From positions 868,001-932,000 of the forward strand of contig CAJXLB010000001.1 in NCBI GenBank assembly GCA_913055905.1: DNA of 64,000 nt, in the 5' to 3' direction. A model generated the notes under the pieces. That model ran no database searches, was not told the origin of the DNA, and saw only the letters and a program-made list of their open reading frames with translations. The stretch comes from an uncultured Winogradskyella sp. (GTDB taxonomy: Bacteria; Bacteroidota; Bacteroidia; Flavobacteriales; Flavobacteriaceae). The position numbers and the translations under genes are program-made. Shown piece by piece: positions 45,718 through 54,628 of this stretch; the first letter of the stretch is position 1, and each line of letters begins with the position of its first letter.

Positions 45718-46920
45718 ATGAATCCGGTATTTAAACAAATCAAAGGAGATCGGGCCATTTGGGCCATAGCTACCCTATTGGCTATTTTTTCCTTTTTACC
45801 GGTTTACAGTGCAGCCAGTAATCTGGCTTATGTGGGAGGTACAGGAAATACCTTCACTTTCTTCCTTAAGCATTTTATGCATTTGGTGCTTGGTTTTGCT
45901 ATTATGTTTGGTGTTCATAAGGTGCCCTACAAATATTTTAGGGGCTTATCTATAATTATGATTCCTATTGTTTTGGTACTGCTTGTAGTTACGATGCTTC
46001 AAGGTACTACCATAGAAGGAGCCAATGCCAGTCGTTGGATTCAAATTCCCATTGTAAATATGTCTTTTCAGACGTCGACATTGGCCTCTGTTGTGCTTAT
46101 GGTTTACGTGGCACGCTACCTCTCTAAGATCAAGGATAAAAAGGTATCGTTTAAAGAGACTATAGTCCCACTTTGGCTTCCGGTGTTTCTTATACTTATT
46201 TTAATCTTACCTGCCAACTTCTCTACAACTGCTATCATCTTTTCAATGGTTGTGATGTTAGCCTTTATAGGTGGGTATCCCTTACGCTACTTAGTGGTCA
46301 TGCTAGGTGTGGGAATCTTAGGTCTTGTGTTCTTTGTTCTTGTGGCGAAGGCATTTCCAGAAGCTATGCCCAATCGCATTGATACGTGGATGAGTCGTAT
46401 CGAAAATTTTACAAATGGTGCAGATACCGAAGCAGATTACCAAATCGAAAAAGCCAAAATTGCTATTGCCTCAGGAGGGATTCAAGGGGTTGGACCAGGT
46501 AAGAGCAAACAAAAGAATTTTTTACCACAATCGTCTTCAGATTTCATATTCGCCATTATTATCGAGGAGTATGGTCTTATAGGCGGACTCTTTCTCTTAC
46601 TGCTGTATTCCTGGTTGTTGTTTAGGATTGTCATAGTATCCCAAAAGGCAGATTCCATTTTCGGAAAACTACTGGTGCTTGGTGTGGGCTTGCCCATCGT
46701 ATTCCAAGCATTGATAAATATGGCTGTAGCTGTAGAATTGTTTCCGGTAACCGGCCAAACCTTACCCTTGATTAGTAGTGGTGGGACTTCTATTTGGATG
46801 ACGTGCTTGGCCATAGGAATTATTTTAAGTGTAAGCGCGAAACGGGAGGAATTGAGAACGATTGAAAGTACAACGGACCAAGAGGATAATCCTCTGGATA
46901 TTTTAAGTGAAACGATATAA
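45718..46920 (+). CDS. ftsW: Septal glycosyltransferase FtsW (SEDS)
   Basis: 400 residues with ten membrane helices. SEDS motifs: ANASRWIQIPIVNMSFQTST near 102 and, towards the end, GLPIVFQALINMAVAVELFP followed by GQTLPLISSGGTSI. FtsW polymerises lipid II with FtsI at the septum. The C-terminal tail is acidic and cytoplasmic. The murG ATG follows directly on the stop. Confidence 0.95.
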   Translation: MNPVFKQIKGDRAIWAIATLLAIFSFLPVYSAASNLAYVGGTGNTFTFFLKHFMHLVLGFAIMFGVHKVPYKYFRGLSIIMIPIVLVLLVVTMLQGTTIEGANASRWIQIPIVNMSFQTSTLASVVLMVYVARYLSKIKDKKVSFKETIVPLWLPVFLILILILPANFSTTAIIFSMVVMLAFIGGYPLRYLVVMLGVGILGLVFFVLVAKAFPEAMPNRIDTWMSRIENFTNGADTEADYQIEKAKIAIASGGIQGVGPGKSKQKNFLPQSSSDFIFAIIIEEYGLIGGLFLLLLYSWLLFRIVIVSQKADSIFGKLLVLGVGLPIVFQALINMAVAVELFPVTGQTLPLISSGGTSIWMTCLAIGIILSVSAKREELRTIESTTDQEDNPLDILSETI

Positions 46921-48015
46921 ATGGCACACTACAGATTCATATTATCAGGTGGAGGCACAGGAGGACATATCTATCCTGCCATTGCTATTGCCGATGAGTT
47001 GAAATTGCGATATCCAGAATCGGAATTTTTGTTCGTTGGCGCTTCTGATAGAATGGAAATGGATAAAGTGCCAGAAGCTGGCTATAAGATTGAAGGCCTA
47101 TGGATATCTGGTATCCAGCGTAAACTAACGTTGAAAAACTTGACTTTTCCCTTTAAATTAGTGTTAAGCTTGTTGCGGTCACGAAAGATTATCAAAACGT
47201 TTCAGCCTCATGTGGTAATCGGTACTGGTGGTTTTGCTAGCGGTCCATTACTCCAAGTTGCCGCCTCAAAAGGCATTCCATGTCTCATTCAGGAGCAAAA
47301 TTCCTATCCAGGAATTACCAATAAGCTACTGGCTAAGAAAGTAGCTGTTGTCTGTGTTGCTTATGAGGGCTTGGAAACCTATTTCCCTAAAGACAAGATT
47401 AAGCTTACGGGTAACCCAGTTCGGCAAGACTTACTGCACATAAGTTCCAGAGCTATAGAAGGTAAGGATGCCTTTGGTCTAATTCATAGAAAGCACACCT
47501 TACTGGTTTTAGGTGGGTCCCTAGGAGCAAAACGCATTAACCAACTTATTGAAGCTAATTTGGACTTCTTTGCACAGCATGATGTTCAAGTGATTTGGCA
47601 ATGCGGAAAGCTCTACTATGAACAATACAAGACACATAACACGTTAAAGGATGTACAGGTGTATGCCTTTATTAAGGATATGGCCTTGGCTTATGCTGCT
47701 GCAGATATTATCATTTCAAGAGCTGGAGCCATTTCGGTATCGGAATTATGTATCGTAGGGAAGCCTGTTATTTTTATTCCTTCACCAAATGTGGCCGAAG
47801 ATCACCAAACCAAAAATGCTCGGGCTGTTGCCGATAAAGGTGCGGCTCTAATGCTAAAAGAGCAAGAGTTGGATGAAAAGTTTCAGTTTGAGTTTGCGGA
47901 ATTGTTGGAGAATGACGACAAACGTAAGGCCTTAGGCGATGGAATAAAAGCCTTAGCTAAGGTTGATGCAACTAAAGCCATTGTTGATGAAATAGAAAAA
48001 TTATTGAACGTATGA
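46921..48015 (+). CDS. murG: Lipid II synthase MurG
   Basis: 364 residues. GT28 fold: [19 protein letters not shown] at 9-27, [13 protein letters not shown] near 99, [17 protein letters not shown] near 121, [13 protein letters not shown] near 197 and the UDP-GlcNAc site [12 protein letters not shown] near 261 with QTKNARAV near 298. It adds GlcNAc to lipid I at the membrane's inner face. The stop overlaps the ATG of murC by four bases. Confidence 0.97.
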   Translation: MAHYRFILSGGGTGGHIYPAIAIADELKLRYPESEFLFVGASDRMEMDKVPEAGYKIEGLWISGIQRKLTLKNLTFPFKLVLSLLRSRKIIKTFQPHVVIGTGGFASGPLLQVAASKGIPCLIQEQNSYPGITNKLLAKKVAVVCVAYEGLETYFPKDKIKLTGNPVRQDLLHISSRAIEGKDAFGLIHRKHTLLVLGGSLGAKRINQLIEANLDFFAQHDVQVIWQCGKLYYEQYKTHNTLKDVQVYAFIKDMALAYAAADIIISRAGAISVSELCIVGKPVIFIPSPNVAEDHQTKNARAVADKGAALMLKEQELDEKFQFEFAELLENDDKRKALGDGIKALAKVDATKAIVDEIEKLLNV

Positions 48016-49367
48016 TGACGGTGTTGAATGCACATAACGTTTATTTCTTGGGTATTGGAGGCATTGGTATGAGTGCCTTGGCACGTTATTTCCATACGAA
48101 CGGAAAAAATGTGGCCGGTTATGACAGAACAGCGTCCGATATCACAACAGACTTAAGAGGCCTTGGCATAGACATCCATTTTGAAGATACTGTAACGGCC
48201 ATACCTCCTGCATTTTTGAATTCGTCAAAAACCTTGGTTGTTTACACGCCTGCTATTCCAAAATCACATCAAGAATTACAGTATTTTAGGTCAAAGGGCT
48301 TTAAAGTTTTGAAACGTTCAGAGGTATTGGGCGAGATTGCCGGTCAAGGTACCTGTCTTGCCGTTGCCGGAACCCATGGAAAGACCACCACTACCAGTAT
48401 TTTAGGACATTTGCTGTATGACTGCGATGTGCCTGTAACTGCATTTTTTGGTGGCATTAGTGAAAACTACAACACCAACTTTATAAGCAAGGGTACCGAA
48501 GTTACGGTCGTTGAGGCCGATGAGTTTGACCGTTCGTTTTTAACCTTGAATCCAGATATGGCCTGCATCACATCTATGGATGCCGATCACCTCGACATTT
48601 ATGGTGATGCCGAAGCACTAGAAAGCACCTTTCGTAAGTTTTCAAAACAGGTGAAAGCTAATGGTACTTTCTTTGTGAAAAACGGCTTGCCGTTAAACGG
48701 TCTTACCTACGGTCTTGAAGACGATTCAGACTTTCGTGCTGAAAATATTAGAATATCCGATGGGAGGTACATTTTTGATTTTCGTACTCCTAACAAAACA
48801 TATAAGAATTTTGAATTTAACCTACCCGGTAGACACAATTTGTCGAATGCAATAATAGCCTTGGCGATGGCTGCAACGTATGGTTGCCCTCACCAGCAGC
48901 TCGCCAAGGGTTTAGCATCTTACAAAGGCGTAAGACGGCGGTTTACTTATCACATTAAAACCGAGGATTTGGTTTTAATTGATGACTATGCGCATCATCC
49001 GCAGGAAATAGAAGCGGTTTACCAAGCCCTGAGGGAAATGTATCCTGAAAAGAAATTGCTGGCCATCTTTCAGCCGCACCTTTACTCGCGTACCCGAGAC
49101 TTTGTGGAGGGCTTCGCTGAGAGTTTGTCAAAGTTTGATGCCATTATTCTATTGGATATTTACCCTGCGCGAGAGTTGCCTATTGAGGGTGTATCCTCAG
49201 CTTGGTTGTTGCAAAAAATAAAAAATCCCAACAAGCAGTTGCTTAAGAAAACAGAGGTATTAGACGCCATAAAAAAAAGCGATGCATCGGTAATCCTTAC
49301 TATAGGTGCTGGTGATATTGGAGAGGAAGTAAAAACGATTAAAAAAGCGATGGTCCTTGCGAACTAA
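48012..49367 (+). CDS. murC: UDP-MurNAc:L-alanine ligase MurC
   Basis: 451 residues. N-terminal Rossmann [17 protein letters not shown] near 11, ATP loop [15 protein letters not shown] near 116, ADEFDRSFL near 174, [10 protein letters not shown] near 193 and [10 protein letters not shown] near 325. It starts the stem peptide. A second ATG at the next codon is possible. Its last 11 bases overlap the TTG start of ftsQ in another frame. Confidence 0.96.
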   Translation: MMTVLNAHNVYFLGIGGIGMSALARYFHTNGKNVAGYDRTASDITTDLRGLGIDIHFEDTVTAIPPAFLNSSKTLVVYTPAIPKSHQELQYFRSKGFKVLKRSEVLGEIAGQGTCLAVAGTHGKTTTTSILGHLLYDCDVPVTAFFGGISENYNTNFISKGTEVTVVEADEFDRSFLTLNPDMACITSMDADHLDIYGDAEALESTFRKFSKQVKANGTFFVKNGLPLNGLTYGLEDDSDFRAENIRISDGRYIFDFRTPNKTYKNFEFNLPGRHNLSNAIIALAMAATYGCPHQQLAKGLASYKGVRRRFTYHIKTEDLVLIDDYAHHPQEIEAVYQALREMYPEKKLLAIFQPHLYSRTRDFVEGFAESLSKFDAIILLDIYPARELPIEGVSSAWLLQKIKNPNKQLLKKTEVLDAIKKSDASVILTIGAGDIGEEVKTIKKAMVLAN

Positions 49368-50076
49368 ATATGCCTACATAAAATTGCTTGTTTTGCTCCT
49401 GCTGGTCGGGTTTCTATATGCCTTTGCCAATAACAGAAATAGCGCCAAACCGGTTGGGTCTACAAACATTACATTTTTAGGGGAAAATACCCTTTTTATC
49501 ACCGAAAATGCTGTTAGTAAATTGTTAATACAAAATCAACAGCCTGTTACGGAGCTACCTAAAGAAATTATAGATTTGAACGAATTGGAAACCGCCCTAA
49601 ATTCTAATCCAATGATAAAGAAAGCACAGGTGTTTATGTCCGTAAACGGTGAGCTTTCTGCTGAGATTGAACAAAAACAACCTATTGCTAGAGTTAGTGC
49701 TGAAGAGTCGTATTACATTGATGATGAGGGTGATTATATGCCGTTATCCGTCAACTATTCGGCCCGAGTACCACTCGTTACCGGTAACATAAATAAAGAA
49801 CATCTAGATACGGTTTTTCGCCTGGCCAAAACGGTTTATGAAGATGAATTTCTGAAGAAGCATGTCATTGGGATACATCAAAATGAAGACCATAGCATGG
49901 CTTTTAAAATCCGTAAAAGTGATGTTATTGTTCATTTAGGTGATTTGTCTAATCTAGAGAAGAAGCTCAACAATTTTAAAGTCTTTTATCAGAAAGCGGT
50001 AAAAGACTCAATTTTGGATAGGTACAGTACGATAAACTTAAAATTTGACAAACAGGTCATAGGCACCAAAAAATAA
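49357..50076 (+). CDS. ftsQ: FtsQ/DivIB-like cell-division protein
   Basis: 239 residues. A short basic N-terminus and one helix (IKLLVLLLLVGFLYAFANN) precede the POTRA-like region (NITFLGENTLFITENAV ... NELETALNSNPMIKKAQVFM, typical of FtsQ). The periplasmic beta domain covers the rest. Start is TTG at 49357, overlapping murC; no in-frame ATG retains the helix. It is short for FtsQ but normal for Bacteroidota. Confidence 0.88.
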   Translation: MRTKYAYIKLLVLLLLVGFLYAFANNRNSAKPVGSTNITFLGENTLFITENAVSKLLIQNQQPVTELPKEIIDLNELETALNSNPMIKKAQVFMSVNGELSAEIEQKQPIARVSAEESYYIDDEGDYMPLSVNYSARVPLVTGNINKEHLDTVFRLAKTVYEDEFLKKHVIGIHQNEDHSMAFKIRKSDVIVHLGDLSNLEKKLNNFKVFYQKAVKDSILDRYSTINLKFDKQVIGTKK

Positions 50077-50079
50077 ATT

Positions 50080-51402
50080 ATGGAGAAGCATAACATTGCA
50101 GTAGGACTTGATATCGGAACCACAAAAATCGTGGCCATGATTGGTCGTAAAAATGATTATGGTAAACTCGAGATCTTAGGTGTTGGCAAATCTAAGAGTA
50201 TGGGTGTGCATCGTGGTGTGGTAAATAATATTACCCAAACCATTCAGTCCATTCAGCAAGCGGTACAGGAAGCCGAAGGTGCCGCCTCTGAAAAAATAAC
50301 GGAAGTTACGGTTGGTATTGCCGGCCAGCATATACGAAGTTTACAACATAGCGATTATATCACCAGACCTAATTCAGAAACGGTTATAGACGAATCGGAT
50401 ATCGATCGTTTGATCAATCAAGTCCACAAATTAGTGATGCTGCCAGGAGAAGAGATCATACATGTTCTGCCGCAGGAATTTAAGGTTGATGGTCAGGCAG
50501 AAATTAAAGAGCCAATAGGTATGTATGGCGGACGCTTGGAAGCCAATTTCCATGTGGTAGTTGGGCAGGTATCCTCTATTAGAAATATTGGACGCTGTGT
50601 AAAAAGTTCAGGCTTGCAGTTAGAAGGAATTACCCTGGAGCCTTTAGCTTCAGCAAATGCTGTGCTCAGTCAAGAAGAAAAAGAAGCTGGCGTTGCCTTG
50701 ATCGATATAGGTGGTGGTACTACGGATTTGGCCGTATTTAAAGATGGTATCATTAGGCACACCGCTGTTATCCCCTTTGGAGGTAATGTAATTACCGAAG
50801 ACATAAAAGAAGGCTGCTCCATTATTGAAAAGCAGGCAGAACTTCTAAAAATTAAGTTCGGTTCGGCCTGGCCAGGAGAGAACAAGGACAACGAAATTGT
50901 ATCCATACCAGGTCTGCGCGGTCGCGAGCCAAAGGAAATCACCCTTAAGAATTTATCAAAGATAATTCATGCCAGGGTGGTTGAAATTATAGAACAAGTT
51001 TATGTAGAAATCAAAAACTATGGCCACGAAGAACAGAAAAAGAAACTCATTGCGGGAATCGTATTAACAGGAGGTGGAAGCCAGTTAAAACATTTAAAGC
51101 AATTGGTAGAGTATATAACAGGCATGGACACCAGAATAGGCTATCCTAACGAACATTTGGCAGGGGATAGCGATGATGAGATTACGAGTCCGCTATATGC
51201 AACAGCAGTCGGCTTGGTCATGGATGGTATTCGACGTCAAGAGCGCAAGGTGATGGAGGCTCAAGCAGAGGAAGCAGTTATGGAAGACCAAACGGATGCG
51301 CCAGATGACGAGGAAAAGCTAGAAGAGCCCATCAAGGAACGGCGTTCGTTCTTGGATAAGCTAACGGAGCGTGTTAAGGACTTTTTGGATAATGCCGAAT
51401 AA
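50080..51402 (+). CDS. ftsA: Actin-like divisome protein FtsA
   Basis: 440 residues. Actin-fold motifs: VGLDIGTTKIVAMIGRK at 8-24, a 1C insertion region around 80-160 (TEVTVGIAGQHIRS), ALIDIGGGTTDLAVF near 205 and the adenosine-site IVLTGGGSQLKHL near 327. The C-terminus has an amphipathic helix (SFLDKLTERVKDFLDN) for membrane binding. It tethers FtsZ to the membrane. Three bases after ftsQ. Confidence 0.96.
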   Translation: MEKHNIAVGLDIGTTKIVAMIGRKNDYGKLEILGVGKSKSMGVHRGVVNNITQTIQSIQQAVQEAEGAASEKITEVTVGIAGQHIRSLQHSDYITRPNSETVIDESDIDRLINQVHKLVMLPGEEIIHVLPQEFKVDGQAEIKEPIGMYGGRLEANFHVVVGQVSSIRNIGRCVKSSGLQLEGITLEPLASANAVLSQEEKEAGVALIDIGGGTTDLAVFKDGIIRHTAVIPFGGNVITEDIKEGCSIIEKQAELLKIKFGSAWPGENKDNEIVSIPGLRGREPKEITLKNLSKIIHARVVEIIEQVYVEIKNYGHEEQKKKLIAGIVLTGGGSQLKHLKQLVEYITGMDTRIGYPNEHLAGDSDDEITSPLYATAVGLVMDGIRRQERKVMEAQAEEAVMEDQTDAPDDEEKLEEPIKERRSFLDKLTERVKDFLDNAE

Positions 51403-51450
51403 ACAGAATTAATTAATTAAATCATATAAAAATCCCATAATCACAATAAC

Positions 51451-53394
51451 ATGAGTAATAGCAACGAATTTGGAAACATTTCTTTTGATCTGCCCAAACA
51501 TCAATCCAATGTCATAAAGGTTATTGGTGTCGGTGGCGGTGGAAGCAATGCCATTAATCACATGTTTCAACAAGGTATCAAAGGTGTAGATTTTGTTATC
51601 TGTAATACCGATGCTCAAGCGCTTCAAAGTAGTGGTGTTCCCAATAAGATTCAACTTGGCGTCAACTTAACCGAAGGACTAGGAGCAGGAGCCAACCCAG
51701 ATGTTGGAGAACAAGCTGCCGTAGAAAGTTTAGAAGACATTAGGCGCATGTTAGATACCAATACCAAAATGGTGTTTATAACGGCCGGTATGGGTGGTGG
51801 CACAGGTACAGGAGCAGCACCGATTATTGCCAAAATGGCCAAGGAGTTGGAGATACTAACGGTAGGTATCGTCACCATTCCGTTCCAGTTCGAAGGTAAA
51901 ATGCGTAACGAGCAGGCTCAGCGCGGTATCGAAAACTTACGCCAACATGTGGATTCCCTCATTGTGATTAACAACAACAAGCTTCGTGAAGTCTATGGTA
52001 ATTTAGGCTTTAAGGCTGGGTTCTCCAAGGCCGATGAAGTCTTGGCAACAGCCTCTCGCGGTATTGCAGAAGTAATTACCCACCACTATACCCAAAACAT
52101 CGATTTACGCGATGCTAAAACGGTATTGAGTAATAGTGGTACGGCCATTATGGGATCGGCTAAGGCTTCGGGTCAAACGCGTGCCCAAGAAGCTATAATG
52201 AAAGCCTTGGATTCACCCTTGCTTAACGATAATAAAATTACAGGTGCTAAAAATGTCTTATTACTCATTGTTTCAGGCTCCCAAGAGATTACTATTGATG
52301 AAATAGGCGAGATCAACGATCACATTCAGGATGAAGCAGGTCATGGTGCCAATATTATTATGGGTGTTGGCGAGGATGAATCGCTTGAGGAATCTATTGC
52401 TGTGACCATCATCGCCACAGGTTTCAATATAGACCAGCAGAATGAAATCACCAATACAGAAACCAAGAAAGTGATTCACGCCTTGGAGGAACCTGGAGAT
52501 GAAGAGGTAAGTACCCAAGAGCGCGAGCCTGCTATTATAACACCAGACATTGTTTTAGATAAGGACCAAAAGCCACCTATCGTAAAACATACCCTAGAAG
52601 ATATCGAGGAAACGCCAAAGGCACAGGATAAAACCAATGATTTGGATTTAATTCCAACCACAGATGTCATAAGGAATATGGGCGTTATTTACGAGGAAGT
52701 GTTGGATAGAAAGGAGGCAGATAGCCCAAAGGACACGGAAGATTTTATAATCACGCCTATTGAAAATAAAGCCGATACTCCAGATGTTGAACTTGATCAA
52801 GAGGAGGAACAATTTACCTTAACCTTTGACCTTCCCATTTCAAAAAATAAAGCGGAAGAAGTAGAAGAGCCAGAGGAAAAGGAAGAACAAATGTTCTTTA
52901 GCCTCGACGATGATGTCAAGGACATGAACGTCAATGAACCGGTTGAAATTATATCGGTAACGGAGGTGAATGAAGAAGGGGAGAAGCGCTATGCTTTGGA
53001 TGATTTTGAAACCTATGAGTCTTCCATGAATACGTCAAGCAAGGATACGGAAGTCAAGGAAGAGATTGTCTTTGAGAAAAAGGTGTTGCCCGTTGAAGAG
53101 TCTGAAGTATCCGAAGATGAAGAGATAGACCCAATTAACAGTCCGATTTCAGAATTGCTTAAAGCAAGGGCTAACGAGCGCAGGAAACACATGAAGGACT
53201 TTAATTATAAGTTCAATTCGGCTAAAATAGACGAAATAGAAAAAGAACCTGCTTACAAGAGACAGGGTGTAAATTTGGAAGATGCCCAGCATTCTTCAGA
53301 AACCAATGCTTCCCGATTATCCGTCGGTACAGATGATAACGACGATATTCAATTGCGAAGTAACAATTCATTCTTACACGATAACGTAGATTAA
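51451..53394 (+). CDS. ftsZ: Tubulin-like division GTPase FtsZ with long acidic tail
   Basis: 647 residues. The GTPase half (about 1-320) has VIGVGGGGSNAINHM near 24, the tubulin signature GGGTGTGAAPIIAKM near 112 and the T7-region GFKAGFSKADEVLATASRG. About 270 residues of strongly acidic, low-complexity linker follow (for example EVEEPEEKEEQMFFSLDDD), then a basic patch ANERRKHMKDFNYKF and the end DIQLRSNNSFLHDNVD, probably the FtsA-binding peptide. It is much longer than the about 380 residues of E. coli FtsZ, as is common in Bacteroidota. It closes the dcw cluster. Confidence 0.97.
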   Translation: MSNSNEFGNISFDLPKHQSNVIKVIGVGGGGSNAINHMFQQGIKGVDFVICNTDAQALQSSGVPNKIQLGVNLTEGLGAGANPDVGEQAAVESLEDIRRMLDTNTKMVFITAGMGGGTGTGAAPIIAKMAKELEILTVGIVTIPFQFEGKMRNEQAQRGIENLRQHVDSLIVINNNKLREVYGNLGFKAGFSKADEVLATASRGIAEVITHHYTQNIDLRDAKTVLSNSGTAIMGSAKASGQTRAQEAIMKALDSPLLNDNKITGAKNVLLLIVSGSQEITIDEIGEINDHIQDEAGHGANIIMGVGEDESLEESIAVTIIATGFNIDQQNEITNTETKKVIHALEEPGDEEVSTQEREPAIITPDIVLDKDQKPPIVKHTLEDIEETPKAQDKTNDLDLIPTTDVIRNMGVIYEEVLDRKEADSPKDTEDFIITPIENKADTPDVELDQEEEQFTLTFDLPISKNKAEEVEEPEEKEEQMFFSLDDDVKDMNVNEPVEIISVTEVNEEGEKRYALDDFETYESSMNTSSKDTEVKEEIVFEKKVLPVEESEVSEDEEIDPINSPISELLKARANERRKHMKDFNYKFNSAKIDEIEKEPAYKRQGVNLEDAQHSSETNASRLSVGTDDNDDIQLRSNNSFLHDNVD

Positions 53395-53432
53395 TAGCAA
53401 GTTTAAGTTAAGTGTTTTTTACACCATGTCAC

Positions 53433-53473
53433 GCCCAAAAAGTCCCTCCAACTTTTTGGGCTTTTTGTTTTTT
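53433..53473 (+). terminator. Terminator after ftsZ
   Basis: GCCCAAAAAG pairs perfectly with CTTTTTGGGC (10 bp) around a 9-base loop and is followed by TTTTTGTTTTTTG. It ends the dcw transcript. Confidence 0.9.
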
Positions 53474-53508
53474 GACCTCAGTATAGTCTTAAAAACCCTT
53501 ACTTTTTT

Positions 53509-53516
53509 TATCTTTG
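53509..53516 (+). promoter_or_regulatory. -7 element of yqeY
   Basis: TATCTTTG matches TAnnTTTG and sits 26 bases before the ATG. A TTG at the expected -33 distance is not present, so it is a partial match. Confidence 0.45.
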
Positions 53517-53542
53517 CTGTCCTGTAAAAAGACCAATTAGAG

Positions 53543-53995
53543 ATGAGTTTACAACAAGATGTCATGGCGGCCATGAAAACAGCCATGAAGGAGAAGGATC
53601 AAGTAGCCCTAGAAGCATTAAGAGCCGTAAAATCGGCCATATTGTTAGCACAAACCTCTACCGGGTCAAAGGCTGAACTATCAGAGGAAGAAGAGCTAAA
53701 GATGCTTCAGAAATTGGTAAAGCAGCGCAAGGATAGTGCTGCGATTTATATGGAACAGAATCGTGAAGATTTGGCGAAACCAGAATTGGACCAGGCCGAA
53801 GTCATTAGTCAGTTTTTACCCGAAGCGATGAGCGAGGCCGACATAGAAAAGGTGGTCGAGCAAACCATAGCAGATGTAGGTGCTAATGGCATGAAGGATA
53901 TGGGTAAGGTCATGGGAATTGTAAATAAAGCATTAGCAGGTAGAGCCGATGGTAAAACCATCGCTACCATAGTAAAGGCCAAATTAATGGCTTAA
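53543..53995 (+). CDS. GatB/YqeY domain-containing protein
   Basis: 150 residues, the usual YqeY length. It has the GatB-tail fold: an N-terminal helical half (LQQDVMAAMKTAMKEKDQVA, LRAVKSAI) and a C-terminal half with ISQFLPEAMSEADIEKVVEQ, then NGMKDMGKVMGIVNKALAGR and DGKTIATIVKAKL. The same tail domain binds tRNA in the GatCAB amidotransferase, so YqeY probably binds tRNA or aids charging. It lies at the usual place after ftsZ. It is directly upstream of the tRNA-Arg/GIY-YIG locus. Confidence 0.93.
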   Translation: MSLQQDVMAAMKTAMKEKDQVALEALRAVKSAILLAQTSTGSKAELSEEEELKMLQKLVKQRKDSAAIYMEQNREDLAKPELDQAEVISQFLPEAMSEADIEKVVEQTIADVGANGMKDMGKVMGIVNKALAGRADGKTIATIVKAKLMA

Positions 53996-54003
53996 CAGAA
54001 ATA

Positions 54004-54018
54004 GGCTGCGTAGTTCAA
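54004..54018 (+). pseudogene. Displaced 5' end of a tRNA-Arg-like gene
   Basis: GGCTGCGTAGTTCAA resembles the start of the intact tRNA (GGCCACGTAGCTCAG): 11 of 15 match. It still pairs, with three G-T pairs, to the 3' acceptor half of the intact tRNA. The hairpin of the first GIY-YIG unit starts immediately after it, so I read it as the old tRNA 5' end left behind by the insertion. Confidence 0.6.
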
Positions 54019-54048
54019 CCTGCCTCGTCTTGCGCCGGGCAAGGCGGG
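54019..54048 (+). repeat. 30-bp GC-rich hairpin, first copy (second at 54320-54349)
   Basis: CCTGCC (TCGT) CTTGC (GCCGG) GCAAG GCGGG folds into a stem with a four-base bulge, including one G-T pair. It interrupts the tRNA sequence exactly between nucleotides 15 and 16. Its GC content is far above the surroundings, so it was probably acquired. It is absent from the intact tRNA-Arg. Confidence 0.75.
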
Positions 54049-54063
54049 CTGAATAGAGCATGA

Positions 54064-54357
54064 ATGGTTTATTATGTCTACATATTGTTCAGTGCGAAGC
54101 ACAAAAAGTCGTATGTTGGCATGACGAATGATTTGGAGAGACGTTTACTGGAGCATAATTCGGGTTATTCTCCGTATACGGCAAAGTTTGGGCCCTGGGA
54201 GTTGTTGCATGCAGAGTCTTTCGAATCGGGACAAGATGCTAGACAAAGAGAAAAGTATTTAAAGAGTGGTGCAGGAAGAAGATGGATGAAGAAAACTATA
54301 AAATGGCCACGTAGCTCAGCCTGCCTCGTCTTGCGCCGGGCAAGGCGGGCTGAATAG
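54064..54357 (+). CDS. GIY-YIG nuclease, first copy (read-through tail)
   Basis: 97 residues. Residues 1-80 equal the second copy. The GIY-YIG fold is seen in VYI (5-7), YVG (17-19), the Arg of LERR and the metal Glu in QREKYLKSG (about 63). The family includes UvrC-like and homing nucleases that cut DNA. After KWPRSSA the frame runs into the hairpin of unit 2 (CLVLRRARRAE) and stops at TAG in the repeated CTGAATAG. The 11 extra residues come from the junction and not from the family. Small URI-type proteins of this kind are widespread in Bacteroidota. Confidence 0.85.
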   Translation: MVYYVYILFSAKHKKSYVGMTNDLERRLLEHNSGYSPYTAKFGPWELLHAESFESGQDARQREKYLKSGAGRRWMKKTIKWPRSSACLVLRRARRAE

Positions 54358-54364
54358 AGCATGA

Positions 54365-54628
54365 ATGGTTTATTATGTCTACATATTGTTCAGTGCGAAG
54401 CACAAAAAGTCGTATGTTGGCATGACGAATGATTTGGAGAGACGTTTACTGGAGCATAATTCGGGTTATTCTCCGTATACGGCAAAGTTTGGGCCCTGGG
54501 AGTTGTTGCATGCAGAGTCTTTCGAATCGGGACAAGATGCTAGACAAAGAGAAAAGTATTTAAAGAGTGGTGCAGGAAGAAGATGGATGAAGAAAACTAT
54601 AAAATGGCCACGTAGCTCAGCTGAATAG
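54365..54628 (+). CDS. GIY-YIG nuclease, second copy, ending inside tRNA-Arg
   Basis: 87 residues with the intact URI/GIY-YIG domain described for the first copy: GIY-like VYI, YVG, Arg26/27 and Glu63. From residue 81 on (WPRSSAE) the codons are the first 20 nucleotides of tRNA-Arg, and the stop TAG at 54626-54628 is in the tRNA D-loop. mRNA and tRNA therefore share 23 bases on the same strand. RNase P processing of the tRNA would remove the stop codon from the message, so tRNA maturation and nuclease synthesis may exclude each other (inference). Confidence 0.87.
   Translation: MVYYVYILFSAKHKKSYVGMTNDLERRLLEHNSGYSPYTAKFGPWELLHAESFESGQDARQREKYLKSGAGRRWMKKTIKWPRSSAE

Larger units (their letters stand above)
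54019..54620 (+). mobile_element. Perfect 301-bp tandem duplication carrying a GIY-YIG gene and pieces of tRNA-Arg
   Basis: Unit 1 is 54019-54319 and unit 2 is 54320-54620; I find no base difference between them. Each unit reads: 30-bp GC-rich hairpin; CTGAATAGAGCA, which is tRNA-Arg nucleotides 16-27; a GIY-YIG reading frame; and GGCCACGTAGCTCAG, tRNA nucleotides 1-15. Thus CTGAATAGAGCA occurs three times (54049, 54350 and 54621) and works as a core repeat. The arrangement is what insertion into a tRNA D-arm, with restoration of the tRNA 5' half by the element, would leave, followed by a duplication. No integrase or transposase is present. Confidence 0.8.

Noticed and set aside
54305..54319. 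Second functional tRNA in the duplicate
   Set aside because: Only nucleotides 1-15 are present, followed by the hairpin; no anticodon or T arm.
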